DNA of 64,000 nt. It comes from Rhodopseudomonas boonkerdii. Lineage in GTDB: Bacteria > Pseudomonadota > Alphaproteobacteria > Rhizobiales > Xanthobacteraceae. The notes beneath the pieces were generated by a model, which did no database searches, was not told the origin of the DNA, and was given only the letters and a program-made list of their open reading frames with translations. The position numbers and the translations under genes were made by a program. The stretch covers positions 2,604,001 to 2,668,000 of the forward strand of contig NZ_CP036537.1 of the NCBI RefSeq assembly GCF_021184025.1, read 5' to 3'. The first letter of the stretch is position 1. The number at the start of each line of letters is the position of its first letter. Below are positions 50,571 to 59,942 of this stretch, piece by piece.

Positions 50571-50696
50571 CTCTCATGGCGAGGAGGCCTAGCGGCGCAA
50601 TTGCGCCGCTGACAGCGCCGTCTCGAACCATGAGATGTCAGAGCTCGCCCATCCTTCGAGACGCCGCGCAAGTGCGCGGCTCCTCAGGATGAGGCA
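50571..50696. repeat. Dispersed intergenic repeat, family B (copy 3)
   Basis: CTCATGGCGAGGAGGCCTAG, then GCGGCGCAATTGCGCCGC (a perfect palindrome), then CGTCTCGAACCATGAGATG, and a second unit CATCCTTCGAGACGCCGCG ... CTCCTCAGGATGAG. It lies between the caspase gene and the alcohol dehydrogenase gene. Confidence 0.85.
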
Positions 50697-50731
50697 GAGT
50701 AGGGAGCGAGTAGGCTACCGGCTGTCGCCTG

Positions 50732-51793
50732 TTACGCATTCGCCAGCATGATGCGGCCGACCACTTTACCGGCGCGGAGCTGGTCGATCCATTTCTGGGC
50801 GTCGGCCATCGGCTCTTCCTTCATGGGCGTCGGCTTGACCTTGCCGGCGCGGGCGAGAGCCATCAGCTCCTTGGTCTCTTCCAGCGTGCCGACCATGAAA
50901 CCCTCCACGGTCAGGCGCTTGTAGATCCACTGGACCATGGGCATGCTGAATTCTCCGCCCATCAGGCCGGACACCACCACCTTGCCGCCACGGGCTGCTG
51001 CAGCCACGGCAAAGTTCATGGATTTGTCATTGCCGGCGAAATCCACCACGCCATCGAAGCCGCCGTCGTTCTCCTTCACGATGCGCTTGGCAATGTCGGG
51101 CTCGGAGGGATCGTAAGCAAACGACGCGCCGTTCTTGAGCGCCGCCTCGCGGGCGGCGGGATTGAGATCGGCCACCGAGATCGGTTGCTTGAACATCGCT
51201 TGGGCGAGGGAAAGACCAGCCATGCCGACGCCGCCGAGACCGACCAGTAGCAGATTGCGCTGACGCGGACGATCGACCAGGCGCTTCAGCGCGCCATAGG
51301 CGGTGATGCCCGAGCACATCAGGGTCGCCGCCACATTGGTCGGGAGTGGGTCGTAATCGAGCAAGTATTTTTCGTCGGGCACCAGAACATGGGTGGCGAA
51401 GCCGCCATCGATGGCGACGCCGAGGAAGCGATTGCGGGTGCACAGGTTCTCGTCGCCGGCGAGACAGTCGCGGCACTTTCCGCAGCCGATCCACGGGAAG
51501 ACTGCCTTCTTCTTGCCGACCAGCGACTGATCGCCTTCGGGGCCGACTTCATCGACGATGCCCGCGATCTCGTGGCCGAGGGTGAAGGGCAGCGTCATGC
51601 CGCGCGTGGTGTCGAGCCGCTTGCCGCCGCCGAGATCGGCCCAGCCATCCTGGATGTGCAGGTCGGAATGGCAGAGGCCGCAGCGCTCGATGCGCACGAG
51701 CACTTCACGCCCTTGTGGTTTCGGCGTGTCGACGATGGTTTCGCAGAGCGGAGCGTCGAACTTGACCAGCGACTGGCGGATCATTTTTGTCAT
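50732..51793 (-). CDS. Zinc-dependent alcohol dehydrogenase (MDR family)
   Basis: This 353-residue cytoplasmic medium-chain dehydrogenase has catalytic zinc ligands in ERCGLCHSDLH (Cys) and LGHEIAG (His, Glu). The structural zinc set is C-x2-C-x2-C-x7-C (CGKCRDCLAGDENLC), and the NAD(P)-binding motif is GLGGVGMAGLS near residue 195. The closest known kin are AdhA-type ethanol/aldehyde-interconverting enzymes; the true substrate is unknown. GGGAAGAAACAACC precedes the start at 51793. It is downstream of the DUF308-protease fusion gene but 69 bases apart, with no evident functional link. Confidence 0.88.
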   Translation of the reverse strand: MTKMIRQSLVKFDAPLCETIVDTPKPQGREVLVRIERCGLCHSDLHIQDGWADLGGGKRLDTTRGMTLPFTLGHEIAGIVDEVGPEGDQSLVGKKKAVFPWIGCGKCRDCLAGDENLCTRNRFLGVAIDGGFATHVLVPDEKYLLDYDPLPTNVAATLMCSGITAYGALKRLVDRPRQRNLLLVGLGGVGMAGLSLAQAMFKQPISVADLNPAAREAALKNGASFAYDPSEPDIAKRIVKENDGGFDGVVDFAGNDKSMNFAVAAAARGGKVVVSGLMGGEFSMPMVQWIYKRLTVEGFMVGTLEETKELMALARAGKVKPTPMKEEPMADAQKWIDQLRAGKVVGRIMLANA

Positions 51794-51862
51794 GGTTGTT
51801 TCTTCCCTGAGCGTCGTTGGCGACTAGCAAACACAGGTTGGCGGGAAGGGCAAGTGGGCGGC

Positions 51863-53173
51863 TTACCGCCGCGAATGCGCGAGTGCCGCACGGCGGAAGA
51901 TGAGGCGGCGCAGGCGCGACTGACGCGTGGCGCCGCGCGATGTCGCTGGCTCCACCACCACATGCAGCAGGCGCGCATAATCGAGCACCAGACCGGGCGT
52001 CCATGCCATCGCTTCCGCGCGCCGGCGCAGGACGCCGGCGATCCAGAGTTCGGGCGTCGTTACTGCGCGGAAGAAAGCGCGCCACGGCCGTCCGGTATGG
52101 CCGAGTACGCCTTCCAGTGCGGCATCGAGCGCGTGAGCGACGGCGCTCGAACAGTTCCGGCTGGTGAGGTTGTAGGCAGTGTCGCTGCGATAGGCACGCC
52201 AGAAATGGCGCACGCGCAGGCGGTCGATCTGCGTGAAATGCACGTGCTCGGTGGCCTCGCACCAGCCTGCGGCTTCCTCGGTATAGCTCGGTAGGAAGCG
52301 GCCGGGAATGTCGTTGTCGACGCTGGCGCGCAGCACGCGGCCGAACTCTTCCGGCGAGCGATCGATTTCAACGGCCGGGTAGTGACTGATATAGACGTTG
52401 GGCGTGAGTTCGAGTGCGGCATGGCCGGTCGATATCCGGCCTCTGCTATCGACGGCTGCGATGTAGCGATCGACAAGCGGACGCCGGCGGTGAGTGCGGC
52501 CCGGTCCGGCAGGTGTCCAGACATGGACGACCAGATCGCCGTGACCGGCATCGTCGGGCTTGGCCGGCACCCATAACGCCGTGGGGAAAGCTCCGCCGAT
52601 CAGCATCGAGATCGGTGCATCCGCCGGCAGTTTTCGCAGCCGGTTCGCGAGCAGCATGGTGCCCCAGCCGGAAATGATCAGTAAAGCGCCGACATTGAAT
52701 CCGATCGTGCCTTCATACCATGTCGGCCACGGCTCGAGCGTGATGATGGCGAGGATGATCTCGACGATGCCGGCAGCCATCGCCATGCGCCAGTTATCGA
52801 AGCGGACCACCCATGCACTGGCGATCCGCAGGCCGCCATCGCAAAGCATGACACCGCCGAGCAGCATGGCGATCAGCATGTTGGAGTGGCGCGGCTGTGC
52901 GATGATGATGAGTGCCGGCAGCAACAGGATCACGGCCTTGGCAAGCTGCTGAGTGCGCCGCTGGGTGGCGACCATGCCGGCGAGCAGACTAATAAGGCCT
53001 TCAAGCAGCAACAGATAGCCGAAATAATGCGGTCTGATGAGCGTCGCGCCATCGAGCGCATCCAGCATGATGAACAGGCCGAGCGCAGCCCAGATCGCGC
53101 CGATCACCAGCAATGCGCGCCAGCGACGCTGCACCACTTCGGCGCCAAGCAGGAGGAGCAGGAGTCGGATCAT
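51863..53173 (-). CDS. Fusion of HdeD/DUF308-like membrane domain with papain-like cysteine-protease-like domain
   Basis: This 436-residue protein has about six hydrophobic segments between residues 1 and 195 (LLVIGAIWAALGLFIMLDAL, GYLLLLEGLISLLAGMV, AVILLLPALIIIA, GIVEIILAIIT, GALLIISGWGTMLL), which resemble the HdeD/DUF308 acid-resistance membrane family. A soluble domain of about 220 residues follows. It contains TGHAALELTPNVYISHYP (His251) and YNLTSRNCSSAVAHALDAAL (Cys341), the His-then-Cys order and spacing of permuted NlpC/P60-like papain-fold enzymes. It probably acts on a peptide or acyl amide, on whichever membrane side the C-terminus faces. It is divergent from an MFS gene. Confidence 0.7.
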   Translation of the reverse strand: MIRLLLLLLGAEVVQRRWRALLVIGAIWAALGLFIMLDALDGATLIRPHYFGYLLLLEGLISLLAGMVATQRRTQQLAKAVILLLPALIIIAQPRHSNMLIAMLLGGVMLCDGGLRIASAWVVRFDNWRMAMAAGIVEIILAIITLEPWPTWYEGTIGFNVGALLIISGWGTMLLANRLRKLPADAPISMLIGGAFPTALWVPAKPDDAGHGDLVVHVWTPAGPGRTHRRRPLVDRYIAAVDSRGRISTGHAALELTPNVYISHYPAVEIDRSPEEFGRVLRASVDNDIPGRFLPSYTEEAAGWCEATEHVHFTQIDRLRVRHFWRAYRSDTAYNLTSRNCSSAVAHALDAALEGVLGHTGRPWRAFFRAVTTPELWIAGVLRRRAEAMAWTPGLVLDYARLLHVVVEPATSRGATRQSRLRRLIFRRAALAHSRR

Positions 53174-53273
53174 GGGCGGTCTCGGTCTGCGTGCAAGGCT
53201 TCAACCTAGCCGGCAGATGTTTAACTTTTCCATGCCAGGGATAGCGCGATTTCTCACGGCGGGCAGGCGGTTC

Positions 53274-54425
53274 ATGGCGTCCATCGGTTCCAATCTATGG
53301 TCGCGCGCTGCGGTGATCGCCGCGGCCATGATCTTCGGACTGACCTACAGCCTCAGCGCCGCGCTGCTGGCGCAGGACCTCTCCGAGCGCGGGCATTCCG
53401 ATGCGTTCATCGGCGCCAACGCCGCCATGCATGCAGTCGGCGTGCTGGCGATGGCCTTTGCGCTGCCGCGCTTGGTCGGCGGCATCGGTGCGCGGAAGCT
53501 TGTCCTGATCGCGCTGGTGATCGCCGCGGCCGCGCTCGTGCTGTTTCCGGCGATGCCGGCGATTTGGCTGTGGTTTCCACTGCGCATCGTTCTTGGCGCC
53601 GCGTCCGAGACATTGTTCGTCATGTCGGAGACGTGGCTCAATAGCCTGAGCACCGACCAGACGCGCGCACGGGCGATGGCCGCCTATACCGCGGCGTTGT
53701 CGCTCGGCTTTGCGCTCGGACCGCTGCTGCTGTCGCTGATCGGCACCGAGGGAGCGACTGCATACTGGGTCGGCGCGGTGTTCGCGCTCGCGGCTGCGGC
53801 CTGTCTGGCGATGCCGGGGATCAGCCAGCCGACCTTCGACAAGGGCGGTCACGGCAATCCGCTCAGCTTCGTCATGCTGGCGCCGATCGCCATGGCGGCG
53901 ACGGTCCTGCACGCGTCGGTGGAGAGCAGCGGCCTGTCCTTCCTCGCACTCTATGCGCAGTCGCTGGGCTGGAAGGAAAGCGAGGCGACGCAGCTGATGT
54001 CCTGCATGATGGTCGGCGCCATCGTGCTGCAATTGCCGATCGGCTGGCTCGGCGACAAAATCGATCGCCGCAAACTGATCATTGCGCTCGCTGCGCTGGC
54101 GGTGATCGGCGCACTTGTCTGGCCGCTGGCGTTGCGCTCGCCGTGGACGACCTATCCATTGCTCTTCGTGTGGGGCGGCGTGTTCGTCGGCATCTATACG
54201 ATCATGCTTACCATCGTCGGCAGTCGCTTTTCCGGCAGCAGTCTCGTGGGCATCTATGCCGCGATGGGGCTGATGTGGGGCGTGGGCGCATTGGTCGGGC
54301 CGGTCGGTGCGGGCGCGGCGATGCAGTGGATCAGCCACGGATTGCCGCTCTTCGTCGCGTTCGCGTGTGGCTGCTTCCTGCTCGCTGCGCTGTGGCAGAC
54401 GCTGCGCGGCGGCGCTGCAACGTAG
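53274..54425 (+). CDS. Major facilitator superfamily transporter
   Basis: This 383-residue inner-membrane protein has about 12 hydrophobic segments. The loop WLGDKIDRRKLIIAL (about residue 250) is the MFS motif A of the second half, and the first half has SETWLNSLSTDQTRARAMA. It resembles the YcaD-type family of uncharacterised MFS exporters. Upstream in-frame ATGs (53217, 53232) are possible; the ATG at 53274 follows AGGCGG. The stop codon TAG is formed by the left arm of repeat A5. It is divergent from the DUF308-protease gene. Confidence 0.85.
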   Translation: MASIGSNLWSRAAVIAAAMIFGLTYSLSAALLAQDLSERGHSDAFIGANAAMHAVGVLAMAFALPRLVGGIGARKLVLIALVIAAAALVLFPAMPAIWLWFPLRIVLGAASETLFVMSETWLNSLSTDQTRARAMAAYTAALSLGFALGPLLLSLIGTEGATAYWVGAVFALAAAACLAMPGISQPTFDKGGHGNPLSFVMLAPIAMAATVLHASVESSGLSFLALYAQSLGWKESEATQLMSCMMVGAIVLQLPIGWLGDKIDRRKLIIALAALAVIGALVWPLALRSPWTTYPLLFVWGGVFVGIYTIMLTIVGSRFSGSSLVGIYAAMGLMWGVGALVGPVGAGAAMQWISHGLPLFVAFACGCFLLAALWQTLRGGAAT

Positions 54426-54510
54426 GGCGGACTAGCGAAGCGTAATCCGCCGGCCGATTGAATAGTTGAAACTCCGCGGCGGATTATGCCTTCGGCTAAT
54501 CCGCCCTACG
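54421..54510. repeat. Dispersed intergenic repeat, family A (copy 5), supplies both flanking stop codons
   Basis: Outer arms CGTAGGGCGGACTAG (54421-54435) and CTAATCCGCCCTACG (54496-54510) are complementary at 14 of 15 positions. The MFS stop TAG (54423-54425) and the ksgA stop (54496-54498 on the minus strand) both lie inside the arms. The last seven ksgA codons, through RRAD, are repeat sequence or its edge. Confidence 0.9.
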
Positions 54511-55359
54511 GGTCTTCCGCAATTCCGCGAGTTCATTCGCCATCGCAACGAAGCCTGACACCGGAATGGTCTCGGCACGTCGTGTCGCTTCGACGCCCGC
54601 AGCCGCAGCGAGCTTTTCCGGATCGACGCCGAGCGGTTTCAGGCTCTGGCGCAGCATCTTGCGGCGCTGGTTGAAGGCGGCGGCGGCGACCTGCTCGAGC
54701 AGGCGGCGTTCACACGGCTCGGGATTTGCGCGTGGTTTGAGACGCACGACCGACGACGTCACCTTCGGCGGCGGCGTGAAGGCGGCGGGCGAGATATCGA
54801 ACAGGATCTTGGTTTCCGCGCGCCAGTTGGCAAGCACGCCAAGCCGGCCATAGGCCTCGTCGTCACCGACAGCGACGATGCGCTCCGCCACCTCGCGCTG
54901 GAACATCAGCACCATCATCTCGTACCACGGCGGCCACGGTTCGGTGCAGAGCCAGTCGATCAGCAACTGCGTGCCGATATTGTAGGGCAGGTTGGCCACG
55001 ATACGCGCGGGTGCGCCACCCAGTAGCGGGCGCGGATCGAAGGTCTGCGCGTCCCCGAGCACGATCTCGAGCCGGCCGGGATAATGTGCGGCGATTTCCT
55101 CCAGCGCGCCGATGGCACGTTCGTCGCGCTCGACGGCAATCACACGCGATGCGCCGGTCGCGAGAAGCGCGCGGGTGAGGCCGCCTGGACCGGGGCCGAC
55201 CTCGACCACCGTGACGCCTTCGAGCGGTCCCGCCGCGCGCGCGATGCGCGCGGTGAGATTGAGATCGAGCAGGAAATTCTGGCCGAGCGATTTTCGCGCC
55301 GAGAGGTTATGGCGCGCGATGACCTCGCGCAGCGGCGGAAGATCGTCGATCGTGCTCAT
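54496..55359 (-). CDS. rsmA: 16S rRNA (adenine1518/1519-N6)-dimethyltransferase
   Basis: RsmA (KsgA) dimethylates two adenines near the 3' end of 16S rRNA late in 30S assembly. This 287-residue protein has the start [22 protein letters not shown] motif [17 protein letters not shown], motif [14 protein letters not shown] and the C-terminal helical domain ([15 protein letters not shown]). The ATG overlaps the pdxA stop by four bases (ATGA), so translation is coupled. Its last residues, RKTRRAD, come from the edge of repeat A5. It is the last gene of the lptF-lptG-lptD-surA-pdxA-rsmA operon. Confidence 0.95.
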   Translation of the reverse strand: MSTIDDLPPLREVIARHNLSARKSLGQNFLLDLNLTARIARAAGPLEGVTVVEVGPGPGGLTRALLATGASRVIAVERDERAIGALEEIAAHYPGRLEIVLGDAQTFDPRPLLGGAPARIVANLPYNIGTQLLIDWLCTEPWPPWYEMMVLMFQREVAERIVAVGDDEAYGRLGVLANWRAETKILFDISPAAFTPPPKVTSSVVRLKPRANPEPCERRLLEQVAAAAFNQRRKMLRQSLKPLGVDPEKLAAAAGVEATRRAETIPVSGFVAMANELAELRKTRRAD

Positions 55360-56357
55360 GCGGCCGCGTCTGCCATCCGTGCTGCGAGCTTGAGGGCGGC
55401 GATCAAGCTGGACGGATTGGCCTTGCCGGTGCCGGCGATGTCGAAGGCGGTGCCGTGATCCGGCGAGGTGCGGATGAAGGGCAGGCCGAGCGTGACATTG
55501 ACGCCTTCGTCGAACGCAATCGTCTTGATCGGGATCAGCGCCTGATCGTGATACATGCAGATCGCGCAGTCATAGGTCGCGCGCGCCGCCGGATGAAACA
55601 TCGTATCAGCGGGAAGGGGACCGCGGGCGTCGATGCCCTCGTTCTGCAGCACGGTGACCGCGTGCTGGATGAAGGCGAGCTCCTCGTCGCCCATGCTGCC
55701 GTCCTCGCCTGCGTGCGGATTGAGGCCGGCGATGGCAAGGCGCGGGCGCTTGATGCCGAAGCGGGCCTTCATGTCGTTGACGACGATGCGTGCGGTCGCG
55801 GTGATCAGGGGACCGTTGAGCTGTTCGATGGCATCGCGCAGCGCGACATGGATCGTGACCGGCACGACGGCAAGCTCCGGCGACCACAGCATCATCACCG
55901 GCAGCGGCGCCTTGCCGTCCCCTGCAGCGAGTTCGGCGAGGAATTCGGTGTGGCCGGGATGCTCGAACCCGGCGCGATAGAGCACGCTCTTGGCGATGGG
56001 ATTGGTGACGACGGCGCTGGCATGGCCGGCCTCGACATCCGCGACGGCCTGACGGATCGAGGCGATGACCGCAGGCGCGCTGGAAGCATCGGGGCGACGT
56101 GCCTGCGCTGTGACCGTGTGGCCGGTGGAGACCATGGGCAGCGCCGCGCTGAAGATGTCTGCAGCGCTTGCGGGTGTCGCGTCTGCGAGGGCGATGTCAT
56201 GGCCGAGCGCCGTTGCGCGTGCCGTCATGAAATCGCGGTCGCCGAGCAGATAGAACGGCGGCAGATCGAGCTCCTGCCGCTTCAGCCAAGCGGCGATGGC
56301 GATGTCCGGGCCGATGCCGGCGGGTTCGCCGAGGGTCAGTGCGAGAGGCTTTGTCAT
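55356..56357 (-). CDS. pdxA: 4-hydroxythreonine-4-phosphate dehydrogenase
   Basis: PdxA oxidises 4-phosphohydroxy-threonine in the DXP-dependent route to pyridoxal phosphate. In this 333-residue protein metal-binding histidines are in [23 protein letters not shown] and [11 protein letters not shown]; the start [16 protein letters not shown] is typical, as is [14 protein letters not shown]. It lies between surA and rsmA, the same order as in many proteobacteria. Confidence 0.95.
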   Translation of the reverse strand: MTKPLALTLGEPAGIGPDIAIAAWLKRQELDLPPFYLLGDRDFMTARATALGHDIALADATPASAADIFSAALPMVSTGHTVTAQARRPDASSAPAVIASIRQAVADVEAGHASAVVTNPIAKSVLYRAGFEHPGHTEFLAELAAGDGKAPLPVMMLWSPELAVVPVTIHVALRDAIEQLNGPLITATARIVVNDMKARFGIKRPRLAIAGLNPHAGEDGSMGDEELAFIQHAVTVLQNEGIDARGPLPADTMFHPAARATYDCAICMYHDQALIPIKTIAFDEGVNVTLGLPFIRTSPDHGTAFDIAGTGKANPSSLIAALKLAARMADAAA

Positions 56358-56396
56358 GCGGACGCTTTCAGTCGCGGCCGCAGCCGGATCGTGGAA

Positions 56397-57323
56397 TTAG
56401 CGATATTCGATCATCGCCGCCTTGCGAAGGTCGGCAAGATACGACTTCGACTTGGCGTCGAATTTTTCGGCGGACATTTTCTCGCGGATTTCGCGCTTCT
56501 TCGGCGTATCGATCTTGGTGGGCTTGCGCGAGCACAGCGCGACCATCTCGATGCCCTGCGCGGTGACTTCCGGGGCGGTGAGGTGGCCGATCGGGGTCTT
56601 GTCCAGCATGTCGCGCAGGTTGGGCGGCAGATCGGCCGAGGTCTTCACGACGATGCCCTTGACGGTGGCGTTCTGCATCCCCTTGAAGGTGTTGCTGGCT
56701 TCTTCGCAGCTCTGGATGCGTCCGCGCAGCGCTTCGGCTTCCTTGTGGCGCGCTTCCATCAGGCCGCCGCCGGCGCCGCGTGGTACGATCAGGACCAGCG
56801 GGCGCATCTGATACTCGAAGGCCTCGGTATTGGCATCTCCAGCGCTTTGCGCGGCGGCATCGACGTCGCGCTCGCTGACCTGCAGGCTCTGCTTGAAGCG
56901 TCCGCGGACGACGGCATTCCAGACCATGTCGGCCTTCAGGCGGCTCTTCAGCGTGTTGGGCCGAATACCCTTGGACGCCAGCGACTGGGTCAGCTGATCC
57001 GGGGTCAGGCGCATGCGCGATGCCATGGTGGCATAGGACGCATCGACCTCGGAGGCGCCGGGGTCGACGCTGTATTTCTTGGCTTCCTTGATCTTGACCT
57101 TCTCGTCGATCAGCGCATCGATGACGGCCTGACGGCTGTTCTCCTTCACCCCCGACAGTGCGTTCAGCTTCATCCGCTGGTCGATGTCCATATGGGTGAT
57201 CGGCTCGCCATTGACGATGACGGCGACGCTCTGGGCATGGACCGGCGATGCCGCCGAAATGACAACCATCGCAGCAGCTGCCATTGCAGCGTGCACAAGG
57301 TGACGGGTGTTCATCGCGTTCAT
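56397..57323 (-). CDS. surA: SurA-type periplasmic peptidyl-prolyl isomerase/chaperone
   Basis: This 308-residue protein has a signal peptide (LVHAAMAAAAMVVISAASPVHA), a SurA N-terminal chaperone domain (VIVNGEPITHMDIDQRMKLN, a typical start of the family) and a single degenerate parvulin-like region (about residues 165-270). E. coli SurA has two parvulin domains, so this is the shorter alphaproteobacterial form. It would escort outer-membrane proteins such as LptD. Three closely spaced ATGs (57326, 57323, 57314) exist; I chose 57323 for its spacing to GGAG. It lies between lptD and pdxA. Confidence 0.88.
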   Translation of the reverse strand: MNAMNTRHLVHAAMAAAAMVVISAASPVHAQSVAVIVNGEPITHMDIDQRMKLNALSGVKENSRQAVIDALIDEKVKIKEAKKYSVDPGASEVDASYATMASRMRLTPDQLTQSLASKGIRPNTLKSRLKADMVWNAVVRGRFKQSLQVSERDVDAAAQSAGDANTEAFEYQMRPLVLIVPRGAGGGLMEARHKEAEALRGRIQSCEEASNTFKGMQNATVKGIVVKTSADLPPNLRDMLDKTPIGHLTAPEVTAQGIEMVALCSRKPTKIDTPKKREIREKMSAEKFDAKSKSYLADLRKAAMIEYR

Positions 57324-57444
57324 CATTCTCCGGAAAATATGGTGGTTTGTCCCCGGTGCCGGGTTGGTCGCGCATACATCGCGGCCGAAAACGGAAATTT
57401 CGCGGCATCCGGCGTGCGAGCGTCCGAATGTCGCGATCAGGTGA

Positions 57445-59910
57445 TCAATAAACAGTGCCGCCGGTGCCGGTACCGGCCTGAGTGCCGCCAAGTGTACGCA
57501 AGCCCAGCTGGAACATCACCGTGTGACTCAGGACCGGCGGGGTCGAGAGATTGGCGACGTAGCTGTATGAGGTGACGTAATTCAGCGCGAGGATGAAGCA
57601 ATCATCCACATAGCCGGCGCCGACCATATACTGGTCGATCTTGTTGGCTTCCAGATTCCAGCGCGCGCCGCCGGTCACCACCCAGTTATTCGCCAGCTTG
57701 ACCGAGCCGGTGCCGAGCAGGCCCTCGCGGCGGGTCAGGTAGCCGAGCTCGACCTGCGGCGCGTAGTTGCCATACAGCATGCTGACCGACCAGCGGTCGA
57801 AGCTGGCGCGGCCTTCCGCCTCGAAGCGCGAGATGTTGCCGGTGGCTTCGTCGATCCGGGCCCGGGTCGAGAATGAATAGGTGCGGTTCGGCGCATAGCT
57901 GACGCTGGCGACATAGTCGGAGCGCGGGTTCTGCAGGCCCGAGGCCACGCCGGTATTGGTCAGGTCGGCAACGGCGAAGGAATTCATGCCGAACAGCTGA
58001 TAGGATTGGCCGAACAGCACCTTGACCGAGCCGCCCTGATCGAACTGGGTGGTCGCCTGCACGCCGACATTGGCGCGGCCGCCGCCCTCGACGCGGTCGT
58101 AACCGGAGAACTTGTTCACGCTGAACAGGTTGCTGGTGTCGAAATTCATGCTCTGGGCGTCTTCGTTGGGAAGACGGCCGGCATAGGTCTCGTTCGGACG
58201 GATAATGACCTGTGCGATCGGCTCGATCACCGTCGAGCCCCAGGGCTGCACGTTGATGAACGGATAGCGATATTCGAGGCCGATTGTCGGCATCACCCGA
58301 AGCGCTTGGGTGTCACCGGGCGTCAGAAAACGTTCTACGCCCGGCTGGTTGGAAATCGACGCATCGATGGCATCGACCCGAATGCTGGCGAACGGCGTGA
58401 ATATCTGGCCGAGGTCGTCGGTGAACGACCGGCGCCACTGTGCTTCGGCAGTGAAGCGGGTGTAGGTGCCGGGAATCCCTCGGAGCAGGCAGTTTGCAGG
58501 ACTGCGTGCGGCAGAGTCAGCAGACAGCGTATTACACGCGCTCAACCCCGTAAGCGGATCGACCTTTGAATTGATCGCGTCATACTGCGCGTCCTGGCGC
58601 GTCAGGCTGGTGAAGTTGAACTTGTAGCTGAGCTCGCCGCCCAGAATGTTCTGCTGCAGAACGTTGTTGTAATCCAGCACCGGGTGGATGTCCGGAACCT
58701 GGCGCTGGTTGCCGGAGAAGCTCGTGTAGTGGATCGCGCGCAGATCGAAGAAGCTGCGCTTGCCGACGCCGGTCAGGTAGAGCTGCGACACGGCTTCGGT
58801 CGTCAGGTTCAGGAACGACTGATACGGGTCCCGGTACATCGCCAGGCGATAGTCGTACAGGAAGTTGTAGTCGCTGAGGGCAACCGCGTCCCAGCCCCAG
58901 ACCCACTTGTCGTTGATGGCAAACTGGCCTTTGGACTCGACGCCGCCGCGCCAGTCCTTGTCGCCCACCGTATTGGCGAAGGCGTTCCGGTCCTGCTGAT
59001 TGATGCCGTAAGCGCGGATCTGATAGGCGCCGTCCATCAGGCGCTGGCGGAATTCGCCCTGCATCAACAGGCCCTGCCGCGTCGTATAGCGCGGCATCAG
59101 CGTCAGGTCGTAATCCGGCGCGATGGCCCAGTAGAACGGCGTTTCGATCGCATAGCCGAAATTGGTGTTCTGCGAGAAGCCCGGCATCAGGAAGCCGGTC
59201 TTGCGCTTCACCGTCGGATCGGGCGTCGAGAAATACGGGATGTAGGCGAGGGGCACGCCGAAGAATTCGACGCGCGCATCCTCGAAATACATCATCTTTT
59301 CGGTCTGGTCGTGGATGACGCGGGCACCCTTGACCTGCCAGAGCGGCGGCTTCTTCGGATCGTCCTTACAGGCGGCGCAGGCGGTGTAGACGCCGTTCTG
59401 GAACACCGTGTAGTTGCCCGCCGTGCGCTCGGCGCGGGTCGCGGCCATGCGGGTCGCATCTGCCGTATCGACGCGCAGCGAGTCGACGAAACCGTCGCGG
59501 TAGTCGTCGCTGAGGTCTAGCAGGTTGGCATAGGTGATCTTGCCGTCGGCGTCCGTCATCCTGACATTGCCTTCGGCATGCAGGCGCTTGGTCTTCTGGT
59601 CGTAGATGACCTTGTCGGCCTCGACCGAGGTGCCGTTGTAATACATCTGCACGTTGCCGACGGCGGCGACGCGCGAATTGTTGTAGTCGTAATTGACCTC
59701 GGTGGCCTGCACCAGCATCTGCCCGGTCTGGGCCGCCGGCGGCGGCTTCGGACGGGTGGCCGGGCGGTTATAGGTGAAGCTCTGGGCGTGCACAGGCGTC
59801 GTCGCCGCCGCGCCAAGCGTCACGGCCACGCACATCATGGTTGCGGCGACCGTTGTGATCGCGCGAGACGTGCGTCCGCAATCTGCACAAATGTGCAGTT
59901 TCGAGATCAT
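57445..59910 (-). CDS. lptD: LPS-assembly protein LptD
   Basis: LptD is the outer-membrane barrel that inserts lipopolysaccharide in the outer leaflet with LptE. This 821-residue protein has a signal peptide ending near PVHAQ, then an LptA-like beta-jellyroll domain (about 55-210: MLVQATEVNYDYNNSRVAAV, RLHAEGNVRMTDADGKITYA). A Cys pair CAAC follows in VYTACAACKDDPKKPP, and the C-terminal barrel comprises roughly residues 240-821. The frame is open upstream to 60009 within lptG; the ATG at 59910 gives the signal peptide. It lies 32 bases after lptG and before surA. Confidence 0.94.
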   Translation of the reverse strand: MISKLHICADCGRTSRAITTVAATMMCVAVTLGAAATTPVHAQSFTYNRPATRPKPPPAAQTGQMLVQATEVNYDYNNSRVAAVGNVQMYYNGTSVEADKVIYDQKTKRLHAEGNVRMTDADGKITYANLLDLSDDYRDGFVDSLRVDTADATRMAATRAERTAGNYTVFQNGVYTACAACKDDPKKPPLWQVKGARVIHDQTEKMMYFEDARVEFFGVPLAYIPYFSTPDPTVKRKTGFLMPGFSQNTNFGYAIETPFYWAIAPDYDLTLMPRYTTRQGLLMQGEFRQRLMDGAYQIRAYGINQQDRNAFANTVGDKDWRGGVESKGQFAINDKWVWGWDAVALSDYNFLYDYRLAMYRDPYQSFLNLTTEAVSQLYLTGVGKRSFFDLRAIHYTSFSGNQRQVPDIHPVLDYNNVLQQNILGGELSYKFNFTSLTRQDAQYDAINSKVDPLTGLSACNTLSADSAARSPANCLLRGIPGTYTRFTAEAQWRRSFTDDLGQIFTPFASIRVDAIDASISNQPGVERFLTPGDTQALRVMPTIGLEYRYPFINVQPWGSTVIEPIAQVIIRPNETYAGRLPNEDAQSMNFDTSNLFSVNKFSGYDRVEGGGRANVGVQATTQFDQGGSVKVLFGQSYQLFGMNSFAVADLTNTGVASGLQNPRSDYVASVSYAPNRTYSFSTRARIDEATGNISRFEAEGRASFDRWSVSMLYGNYAPQVELGYLTRREGLLGTGSVKLANNWVVTGGARWNLEANKIDQYMVGAGYVDDCFILALNYVTSYSYVANLSTPPVLSHTVMFQLGLRTLGGTQAGTGTGGTVY

Positions 59911-59942
59911 TTTCCGCGCGCGGAGGGCGGCAAAACCAGCCA

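Noticed and set aside
55455..57575. 706-codon plus-strand frame opposite pdxA and surA
   Set aside because: Antisense shadow; the minus-strand genes are well-known families with conserved motifs and operon context.
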